From contig JBKJZO010000095.1 of NCBI GenBank assembly GCA_046715235.1, positions 1 to 36,171 of the forward strand: a DNA stretch of 36,171 nucleotides, written 5' to 3'. This document shows positions 30,402 through 36,171 of the stretch, in pieces. Both the position numbers and the translations under genes were made by a program. The stretch is from JBKJZO01 sp046715235. Lineage in GTDB: Bacteria > Actinomycetota > Actinomycetes > BP-191. The notes below the pieces were generated by a model, which saw only the letters and a program-made list of their open reading frames with translations, was not told where the DNA came from and did not search any database. Position 1 is the first letter of the stretch. The number at the start of each line of letters is the position of its first letter.

Positions 30402-30914
30402 ATGACCAACCCGAAGTCCGCGGAACCGAGCGCGGCGTTGCCGGCCGCGGACGGGCTGACCGGGCACGAGATCGACCGGGTGAGGGGGACGCTGCATCTG
30501 CTCGGAGTGCGCGCATCTGACATCGACGATCTGATTCAGGACGTGCAGCTGCGTCTGCTCGAACACGAAGGCCCGATCTCCTCCCGCGCTGCCTGGTGTT
30601 GCGCGGTCGCCGCCAATCTCGCCCGTGACCGCTCTCGTCGTGAGATTCGATGGAGGGCGCTGGTGCCCATGCTGGCTCACACCGCCGGCCCGCCAGCCGA
30701 CGCCGACGTGGTGCTGCGCGAGTCGGTGCGCGTCGGGCTCTCCCGCCTCCCGGTCGATCTTCGGACCGTGGCCGTGCTGCGCTTCTACGCCGACCTGGCG
30801 GTGCCTGAGATCGCTTCCGTCCTCGGCGTCCCCGAAGGGACTGTCAAGTCCCGACTGCATCGTGCCGCCCGTGAACTCAGGGCCCTGCTACCACGAGAGA
30901 GCGTGACGTCATGA
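30402..30914 (+). CDS. ECF-subfamily RNA polymerase sigma factor
   Basis: The product is 170 aa from ATG 30402, after AGGAG. Region 2 includes DIDDLIQDVQLRLLEH (about 40-55) and ARDRSRREIRWRA. Region 4 (about 115-165) has LPVDLRTVAVLRFYADLAVPEIAS and EGTVKSRLHRAARELR, a helix-turn-helix for the -35 element. There is no C-terminal extension. It overlaps the next gene by ATGA, the usual place for an anti-sigma partner. Its promoter region is shared with csoR on the other strand, which suggests but does not prove a copper or envelope stress signal. Confidence 0.85.
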   Translation: MTNPKSAEPSAALPAADGLTGHEIDRVRGTLHLLGVRASDIDDLIQDVQLRLLEHEGPISSRAAWCCAVAANLARDRSRREIRWRALVPMLAHTAGPPADADVVLRESVRVGLSRLPVDLRTVAVLRFYADLAVPEIASVLGVPEGTVKSRLHRAARELRALLPRESVTS

Positions 30915-31654
30915 CCACCGAGACGGATGTGTTAGCGCTGATCCTCGAGGGCGAAACGATCGACACCGATGAAGGGCGCGCGATCGCGGCCGACCTCGAC
31001 CGCATCTCCCGTGGCATGGAACTTGCTGCCACCCAGCCGCTTCCGCAACCAAGGCGTTCCCCTTCACCGATCGTCGGCGTCGCCGCGGCCGCTGTCGTCG
31101 CGGTGATCACTGCGGGTGTGCTCGTCGCGAACAACGGTCGCGATTCGTCGCCCGACGTTGCGAGTCCTACTTCATCGCGACCAGTCAGTGCTGCGGTGAC
31201 TGAGACACAAGGGCCAGGCGTTGTCCTCGGTGTACCGGCTCCCGAGCTCACCATCGAGCAGCGCGTCGCCCAAGCCGAGCGCATCGTCGTCGGAGACGTC
31301 ACGAGGGTGACGCGCGGCGAACTGAGGGACCCCAACGGGGAGTCCATCGGCCGGTACGTCCTGGCGACCGTCTCGGTGAGCGAGTCGCTGAAGCCGGCCG
31401 ACGCCGCCAAGGAGGTCGTCGCCTTCACCTACGACTACGGCGGCGCGATCGTCTCGAGTGAGGGCGAGACCCGGCCGTGGGCGGTGGGCCAGCGGGTGCT
31501 GCTCTTCCTGCTCAACGACAAGGGCACCGTCAGCGAGAAGCTTCAGCCGGCGCACCTGCAGGTCGCCGAGGGCGAGAGTGGGCGTTACTTCCTGAACGGA
31601 GACACCCTGGACGCGCCTTTCACCCTCGACGACGTACGCCGGCTCGTCCGTTAG
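30911..31654 (+). CDS. Single-pass membrane protein, probable partner of the ECF sigma
   Basis: The product is 247 aa. A short cytoplasmic part (1-50) contains acidic helices. One membrane helix follows (IVGVAAAAVVAVITAGVLVA, about 54-73), then an outside domain (95-247) with beta strands. It lacks the HxxxCxxC zinc motif of ZAS anti-sigma factors and no family is recognised. Position and overlap with the sigma gene suggest an anti-sigma role. The outside domain, with TIEQRVAQAERIVVGDVTRV, resembles exported sensor-like domains of unknown fold. The 3' end overlaps the MFS gene by 4 bases. Confidence 0.65.
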   Translation: MTTETDVLALILEGETIDTDEGRAIAADLDRISRGMELAATQPLPQPRRSPSPIVGVAAAAVVAVITAGVLVANNGRDSSPDVASPTSSRPVSAAVTETQGPGVVLGVPAPELTIEQRVAQAERIVVGDVTRVTRGELRDPNGESIGRYVLATVSVSESLKPADAAKEVVAFTYDYGGAIVSSEGETRPWAVGQRVLLFLLNDKGTVSEKLQPAHLQVAEGESGRYFLNGDTLDAPFTLDDVRRLVR

Positions 31655-32931
31655 CCGACTCGCGTGTGGCCGCCGTCTGCCCGCCCGTGGCTTTCGTACA
31701 TGCGGACGGCCACGACAATGCCGGACACGGCGGTCAGCCCCGCCACCGCCCACGTCGCGGTGACTGGTGAGTAGACGTCCGCGAGTACGCCGGCGAGCAG
31801 TGCGCCGACGGCGAATCCGCCATCGCGCCACAGCCGATAGACGCCGACGGATCGCGCCCGCCAGGCAGGGTGGGCGACATCGGCGACGACCGCCAGCAGG
31901 GTCGGATAGACCATCGCCGTCCCGATCCCGAGCAGGACGGCGGCCAGCGCCCAAGCCGGAAACGTCGTCGACGCCGCGACCACGCCGAGGGCGACCGCCT
32001 GCACCCACATGCCGCCCGCGATGAGCCACTTGCGGCCGACCCGGTCGGACAGCGCGCCGGTCGCGAGCTGGGTCGTGCCCCAGACCGCCGGGTAGATCGC
32101 GGCCAGCACACCGATCCGCGCGACCGGCACGCCGTGCGCGGCGTACAGCAGTGGGAAGAGGCCCCACGCCAGGCCGTCGTTGAGGTTGTTGACGAGTCCC
32201 GCCTGACTGGCGGCTGACAGCGCCGGTTCCTTGGCGGTCGTCAACCACGCGACCTGACGGGTGCTCATGCCCTCGTACGCCGACCCGGCCGCGCCGTCCG
32301 CGGCTTCCTGCCGAGCGTGACCTCGGGTCTCCCGCACCGCAAGGGTCGAAAGGCCGAGGCCGAGACCGGCGTACGCGATGCCGAGGAAGAAAGGCTGCGG
32401 TCGCAAACCCGCGTGCGAGGCGATGACACCGGTGGCCATCGCGGTGGCCGCAACGGCGACGTAGCCGGCGGCCTCGTTCAATCCCATCGCCAGACCGCGT
32501 CGCGCTGGGCCGACGAGGTCGATCTTCATGATGACTGTGGTGGACCAGGTCAGCCCTTGATTGACGCCGAGGAGCACGTTGGCCGCGATGACCCAACCCC
32601 AGCTCGGCGCCCAAATCAGTAGCAGCGGCACCGGCAACCCGATCAGCCAGCCGGCGACGAGCACCGGCTTGCGGCCGACCCGGTCGCAGAGCTGGCCGGC
32701 GAAGAAGTTGGTGACCGCCTTCACCGCGCCGAACGCGAGGATGAAGGTGAGCGCGGCGGTGTAGCCGTCGAGGTGGAAGACCCGGCTGGCGAGCAGCGGC
32801 AGCACCGTGCGCTCCTGGCCGATCATGCCGCCGACGAGCGCGTTGACCCCGATGAGCACGCTGAACTGCGCGAGGTTGGCGCGAAGCCCCAGCTGGAGCC
32901 CGGGAGGTGGTCGATCCTGAACGGCCGTCAC
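31651..32931 (-). CDS. MFS transporter
   Basis: The product is 426 aa with 12 helices. MFS motif A occurs twice: GQLCDRVGRKPVLVAG after helix 2, and GALSDRVGRKWLIAGG in the second half. The GTG at 32931 overlaps the stop of the metallo-beta-lactamase-rhodanese gene (GTGA), so the two are one operon and likely serve one pathway, perhaps exporting a sulfur compound such as sulfite or thiosulfate. That substrate guess rests on context only. Confidence 0.85.
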   Translation of the reverse strand: MTAVQDRPPPGLQLGLRANLAQFSVLIGVNALVGGMIGQERTVLPLLASRVFHLDGYTAALTFILAFGAVKAVTNFFAGQLCDRVGRKPVLVAGWLIGLPVPLLLIWAPSWGWVIAANVLLGVNQGLTWSTTVIMKIDLVGPARRGLAMGLNEAAGYVAVAATAMATGVIASHAGLRPQPFFLGIAYAGLGLGLSTLAVRETRGHARQEAADGAAGSAYEGMSTRQVAWLTTAKEPALSAASQAGLVNNLNDGLAWGLFPLLYAAHGVPVARIGVLAAIYPAVWGTTQLATGALSDRVGRKWLIAGGMWVQAVALGVVAASTTFPAWALAAVLLGIGTAMVYPTLLAVVADVAHPAWRARSVGVYRLWRDGGFAVGALLAGVLADVYSPVTATWAVAGLTAVSGIVVAVRMYESHGRADGGHTRVG

Positions 32932-34286
32932 CCAGCGACCTCGAGCGGCCGCCCGGTCGCGTCAGACCACTCGCGTGCGCCCGCGTTCTGGAGTACGGCG
33001 ACGTCGCGGCGGCCATGTTGGGCGAGCAGGCTGGCAGCCGTCATCGCGCGCTCGCCGTGCCCGCACATCACGACGACCGGCCCGGCCGGCAGGGTGGGCA
33101 TGTTTGCGCTGAGTGCGCCCAGCTCGACGTGGCTCGCTCCGGGCAGGTGCCCGGCGGCGAATTCGTTGTCCTGGCGGATGTCCACCACCTGCGCGTCGCC
33201 GACCGAATCGACGCCGACCAGCGGCGTTGCCTCGACCGGCTGGCCGGCCGCTCGCCAGGCCGTCAGGCCTTCAGTCAGCTCACCGGCGATCGAGTCGAAA
33301 CCGATCTTCATCGCCTGCCAGAGGATTTCGTCTGGGTCCTGGTCCGCATCCCGGACGAAGACCAGGGGGCGGTCGGGATCGGCGAGCCAGCCCAGCCAGG
33401 TAGCGAAGGCGTCCCGCAGATGTATCGACAGTGCTCCCGGGATGTGACCGTCGGCGAACCTCTCCATCGGTCGTACGTCGATCAGTTGCGCACCGAGGGC
33501 CAGCTCGCTGATGACCTCGGCGACGCCGAGCGGAGCCAGACCGGGCTCGCCCCGCACCAGCGCCGGACCGCGGCGGTTCATCTCGGCCAGACGCAAGAAG
33601 TACGGCGGGAAACTCCCCAGCCCGGCCAGCAACCGCGCGACGAACTCGTCCTCGTCCCGCGCGGCGAGCAGCGCGTTGGTCGCCTTCTCCCGGCCGATCG
33701 TCGTGGTGCGGTCACCGCTCGGCGGGGCGGCGCAGAACGAGCCCGCGCCGTGCGTCGGGTACACGGCGGTGTCGTCGGGCAACAGATCGAGCAGCCGGCG
33801 GACGGATCTGTACTGGGCACGAGCGAGCTCCTCGGTCCGCGCGGGGTCGACCAGATCGGTGCGGGCGGCGGCGCCGACGATGAGTGAGCCGCCGGTAAAG
33901 ACCCCGAGGGGCTTCGATCCGTCGAGCAACAGGTAAGAGATGTGCTCGTCGGTGTGGCCGGGCGTCGCGAGCGCTCGCAGTGACAGACCGCCCAGATCTA
34001 CCTCGTCGCCGTCCCCGAGTCCCTGGTGCGGGAACTCCCGGCGGCCGGCGGCTGACGCGATGACGGCCGCGCCGTCAGCGGCCAGCTGGACGGCCCCGGA
34101 AAGGAAGTCCGCGTGCAGGTGGGTGTCAGCTGCCAAGGTTACCGACAAGCCGTGCCGCGCGGCCGCCGTACGAAGGGCACGCAGATCCCGGCTCGGGTCA
34201 ATCGCGAGGGCGCGTCCGTCGCCCAGATCGACGAGGTACGCCGAGTTGCCCAGCCCCGCGTCGACCACCGGGAGCACGGTGCTCAT
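32928..34286 (-). CDS. Metallo-beta-lactamase/double-rhodanese protein (persulfide dioxygenase-like)
   Basis: The product is 452 aa from ATG 34286, with GGGAGG upstream. The N-terminal MBL fold (1-250) has THLHAD (His56, His58, Asp60), GHTDEH (His111) and PTHGAGSFC (His179). The usual iron-ligand Asp in TGD is Gly here (FTGGSL). Rhodanese 1 (about 265-360, LIDVRPMERF) has no active-site Cys. Rhodanese 2 (about 370-450) has VVVMCGHGERA with catalytic Cys. CstB/ETHE1 relatives oxidise persulfides to sulfite or thiosulfate. It is divergent from an ArsR-rhodanese regulator and in operon with the MFS gene. Confidence 0.85.
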   Translation of the reverse strand: MSTVLPVVDAGLGNSAYLVDLGDGRALAIDPSRDLRALRTAAARHGLSVTLAADTHLHADFLSGAVQLAADGAAVIASAAGRREFPHQGLGDGDEVDLGGLSLRALATPGHTDEHISYLLLDGSKPLGVFTGGSLIVGAAARTDLVDPARTEELARAQYRSVRRLLDLLPDDTAVYPTHGAGSFCAAPPSGDRTTTIGREKATNALLAARDEDEFVARLLAGLGSFPPYFLRLAEMNRRGPALVRGEPGLAPLGVAEVISELALGAQLIDVRPMERFADGHIPGALSIHLRDAFATWLGWLADPDRPLVFVRDADQDPDEILWQAMKIGFDSIAGELTEGLTAWRAAGQPVEATPLVGVDSVGDAQVVDIRQDNEFAAGHLPGASHVELGALSANMPTLPAGPVVVMCGHGERAMTAASLLAQHGRRDVAVLQNAGAREWSDATGRPLEVAG

Positions 34287-34323
34287 CGGGCCTCCCAGCG
34301 CGTCGGCTATGTCTCGAACATCC

Positions 34324-34388
34324 TCAAGGAATTGCTTGATAAACAGAACATCGCTCAGCTCCGCGGTACTTGTCAAGTGCTCGCTTGA
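34324..34388. promoter_or_regulatory. Two TCAAG-N6-CTTGA operators
   Basis: TCAAG-GAATTG-CTTGA (34324-34339) and TCAAG-TGCTCG-CTTGA (34373-34388) share the same perfect half-sites and spacing, 49 bp apart. Both lie in the 129-bp gap between the divergent MBL-rhodanese and ArsR-rhodanese genes. They are the likely binding sites of the ArsR-rhodanese protein, one near each promoter. Confidence 0.65.
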
Positions 34389-34415
34389 ATAGCAAAATGA
34401 CTCGCAGGAGGTCCG

Positions 34416-35108
34416 ATGTCAGATCGACGGGCGAAGGACGCGTTGTACGACGGACTGGCGTCGGTGGCGAAGGCGGTCGGCAGCGGCCGGCGGGCGGAGA
34501 TCATCGATCTTCTCGCTCAGGGCGAGCGGTCGGTCGACGAGATCGCCGCTGAGATCGGGCAGAGCGTTGCCAACACGTCCCAGCACCTCCAGCACTTGCT
34601 CCGCGCGGGATTGGTTGGCACGCGTCGCGAGGGCACCCGGATCTTCTATTCGTTGGCCGGTCCACGGGTGGCAGATCTTTGGCTCGCGCTGCGCGAGGTG
34701 GCTGCGGAGCACGTGGCCGAACTGGACCGGCTGGCCGAGGCCTACCTCGGCGACCGCGGCGAGCTGGAGACGATGAGCCGCGATGAGCTTCGCCGGCGGC
34801 TGCGCCGAGGCGACGTGCTCGTGCTCGACGTACGCCCGGAGGTGGAGTTCCGAGCCGGGCACATTCCAGGCGCTCAGTCGTTGCCGATCAGCGACCTGCG
34901 CCGTCGGTTGCGGGATGTGCCCAAGGACACCGACGTGGTCGCCTACTGCCGCGGGCCTTACTGCGTGTACGCCGACGACGCGGTTCGGCTTCTCCGTCGG
35001 GGTGGGCGCACCGCCGCCCGGCTCGAGGACGGATTTCCGGAGTGGGCCCGCGCCGGGCTTCCGGTGGCCGACGGCGACGACGTATCCGTCGGTGCGGTCA
35101 GTAGCTGA
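34416..35108 (+). CDS. ArsR-rhodanese fusion transcription factor
   Basis: The product is 230 aa from ATG 34416, after GCAGGAGG. The N-terminal winged helix (10-100) has SVANTSQHLQHLLRAGLV as recognition helix. The C-terminal rhodanese (about 118-220) has VLVLDVRPEVEF and the active-site loop YCRGPYCVYA (Cys178, Cys183). The ArsR part has no cysteine, so unlike BigR/SqrR it cannot sense through that domain. Persulfidation of the rhodanese Cys is the plausible signal. It probably represses the divergent MBL-rhodanese/MFS operon through the two operators upstream. Confidence 0.87.
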   Translation: MSDRRAKDALYDGLASVAKAVGSGRRAEIIDLLAQGERSVDEIAAEIGQSVANTSQHLQHLLRAGLVGTRREGTRIFYSLAGPRVADLWLALREVAAEHVAELDRLAEAYLGDRGELETMSRDELRRRLRRGDVLVLDVRPEVEFRAGHIPGAQSLPISDLRRRLRDVPKDTDVVAYCRGPYCVYADDAVRLLRRGGRTAARLEDGFPEWARAGLPVADGDDVSVGAVSS

Positions 35109-35463
35109 ACGTGGTCGCGCCCTCGTCGCCGATCCATTTCCACATCGGCACGGTGCCGTTGAGTTCGGCGCCCTTGATGAGCTGCGCCTCGTCGAGCTTC
35201 TTGGCGTTGAAACAGATCGGGCAGACGTAGTACTGGCCGCCGGCGTTCTGGTAGCGCGCAAGAAGGTCAGGCAGCGGGGGACAATCCTCGCAGGATGAGC
35301 CGACTGCGACGCCCTCGAGTGCGAGCCGGACTGCCTCCTTGGTGAGGAACATCAGTGTCGGCCGGCCGGACTCGGCGGCGCCGACCGCGACGAGGAAAGC
35401 AACCATGACCTTCTCCGGGTCTTCGAGTCCGGTGGCCAGGCTGATGACGGCTTTCTGGGCCAT
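35098..35463 (-). CDS. DsrE-family sulfur-relay-like protein
   Basis: The product is 121 aa. It shows the DsrE/DsrF-like alpha-beta fold: AVISLATGLEDPEKVMVAF, then AAESGRPTLMFLTKEAV and GELNGTVPMW-type end. Two Cys pairs, CEDC (58-61) and CPIC (81-84), could carry persulfide sulfur or bind metal. It fits the persulfide theme of its neighbours. The start is ATG 35463, with ACTCC on the opposite strand giving a GGAGT site. Its 3' end overlaps that of the ArsR-rhodanese gene by 11 bases. It lies 20 bp after the methyltransferase and is likely co-transcribed with it. Confidence 0.78.
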   Translation of the reverse strand: MAQKAVISLATGLEDPEKVMVAFLVAVGAAESGRPTLMFLTKEAVRLALEGVAVGSSCEDCPPLPDLLARYQNAGGQYYVCPICFNAKKLDEAQLIKGAELNGTVPMWKWIGDEGATTFSY

Positions 35464-35483
35464 GACTTACTCCAATGTGTCGG

Positions 35484-36171
35484 CTAGTTGACGGGCTTGA
35501 GTGCGAGCAGCGAGACGCTGCGGATGCCGTACGTCGTGGTGGCGGACTGGGCGGAGCCCGAAAGGAAGGCGTAGGCGGTGTTGTCGCGCACCGTCTCGAC
35601 GTGCAGGCCGGCCTTCTCGATGAGGGACAGGTACTCGTCGATCTGCGAGGCTCCGCCGACACACGCCGCCCACAGCTCGGCGTTGCACACGATCGCCTCC
35701 GACAGCGGCCGCTGGGACACGATGTCCGCAAGCGCGAACCGGCCGCCCGGTGCGAGCACCCGTGCGGCCTCGCGGAACACTGCCTCCTTGTCTGCCGACA
35801 GGTTGACCACACCGTTGGAGATGACGAGGGTGACCGACGCGTCGGCGAGCGGAGGCGCCTCGATGTATCCGCTCACGAATTCGACGTTCGCGACACTGGC
35901 GTCGACGCGCAGAGCCTCGGCCTTGGCCAGCTGCGCATCCGTCATGTCTACCCCGGTGACGTGCCCCGACGGACCGACCAGTGCCGCCGTCGCGAAACTG
36001 TCAGTGCCGGAACCGCTCCCCAGGTCGAGAACACGATCTCCTTCGACCGGCTTACCAAGGTCGAGGAAGTAGCCGACGCCGGCGAACGATTCGAGCGCCT
36101 GCGCCGGGATCAGGTCGAGGAGTTCGGGCGGGTAACCCAGACGCTCCGCCAGACCGCGTCCCATCTCGAAG
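35484..36171 (-). CDS. Class I SAM methyltransferase, ArsM-like (5'-partial)
   Basis: At least 228 aa are visible. The frame is open through the window edge (codons for Phe-Glu precede the Met at 36164), so the true start is outside. The SAM motif VLDLGSGSGTDSF, then VTGVDMTDAQLAKA, VISNGVVNLSADK and FREAARVLAPGGRFALADI, are typical of arsenite-methyltransferase-like enzymes. A NAELWAACVGG segment supplies a Cys near the usual third arsenic ligand, but the N-terminal Cys pair of true ArsM cannot be checked. The substrate is not certain, because sister families methylate other small molecules. Confidence 0.8.
   Translation of the reverse strand, partial: FEMGRGLAERLGYPPELLDLIPAQALESFAGVGYFLDLGKPVEGDRVLDLGSGSGTDSFATAALVGPSGHVTGVDMTDAQLAKAEALRVDASVANVEFVSGYIEAPPLADASVTLVISNGVVNLSADKEAVFREAARVLAPGGRFALADIVSQRPLSEAIVCNAELWAACVGGASQIDEYLSLIEKAGLHVETVRDNTAYAFLSGSAQSATTTYGIRSVSLLALKPVN

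Noticed and set aside
31172..33016. 614-codon open frame on the minus strand
   Set aside because: It is Arg/Gly-rich, crosses three real genes and has no family signature; a shadow of the GC-rich MFS gene.
15743..36171. Genomic island integrated at the tRNA
   Set aside because: No integrase and no second copy of the tRNA 3' end were seen in the window, so integration cannot be supported.
1..36171. CRISPR arrays, insertion sequences, rRNA genes
   Set aside because: No regularly spaced repeats, transposase-like proteins or rRNA segments were seen.

Overview
The window is a stretch of a high-GC actinobacterial chromosome. The evidence is very GC-rich codon use, many ATGA/GTGA gene overlaps, frequent GTG starts, the ftsB–DUF501–ppx block, a c-di-AMP riboswitch in front of an NlpC/P60 hydrolase, and CsoR- and CmtR-type metal sensors. 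Genus cannot be assigned from the sequence. The first bases (a run of 13 G) and the cut methyltransferase at the right end suggest that the left edge may be a contig end and that the right edge interrupts a gene.

Left part (1-15.8 kb). First come core genes (ftsB, DUF501, ppx). Next is a five-gene surface-protein operon (2276-5673): camelysin/TasA-like secreted proteins, a SipW-type signal peptidase with a His in place of the general-base Lys, and a secreted protein with a tandem duplication. A small BrnT-like/RHH toxin-antitoxin pair follows, with a frameshifted toxin and two inverted copies of a palindromic repeat around it. Then, on the minus strand, a membrane-anchored TasA-like protein is coupled to a GAF-GGDEF diguanylate cyclase with an intact active site and I-site. 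Divergent from it is a CmtR-like sensor, CDF transporter and YibE/F operon, followed by an ABC exporter pair, a family 5 uracil-DNA glycosylase and a type II NADH dehydrogenase. A tRNA with anticodon UAA but a class I (short) variable loop closes this part.

Middle part (15.8-23.7 kb). Two PPOX-fold flavin/F420-type proteins face each other. The second lies downstream of a two-domain multicopper oxidase. A SulP anion transporter and a D-lactate-type dehydrogenase form a minus-strand pair. The c-di-AMP riboswitch and NlpC/P60 hydrolase follow, then a frameshifted BNR-repeat (F510_1955-like) gene and a cupredoxin lipoprotein. Sites matching the DosR/DevR box (GGGAC-N4-GTCCC) lie upstream of a PPOX gene, the multicopper oxidase and the DUF2933-ATPase operon. 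Two of these have a weaker partner exactly 22 bp away.

Right part (23.7-36.2 kb). This is a copper and reactive-sulfur island. It holds a P1B ATPase with a rare CPD (not CPC/CPH) membrane motif and a small DUF2933 partner, a DUF1778/GNAT toxin-antitoxin pair with a GTAC-rich control region, and the csoR-copZ-copA operon with a promoter overlapped by a CsoR-type box. After these come a divergent ECF sigma factor with a membrane partner, an MFS transporter, a metallo-beta-lactamase/double-rhodanese protein, a divergent ArsR-rhodanese fusion regulator with two identical-architecture operators, a DsrE-like protein and a methyltransferase. The island probably protects the cell against copper and persulfide/NO-type stress. 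The DosR-like sites suggest that part of it answers to hypoxia or NO, but no DosR/DosS gene is in the window.
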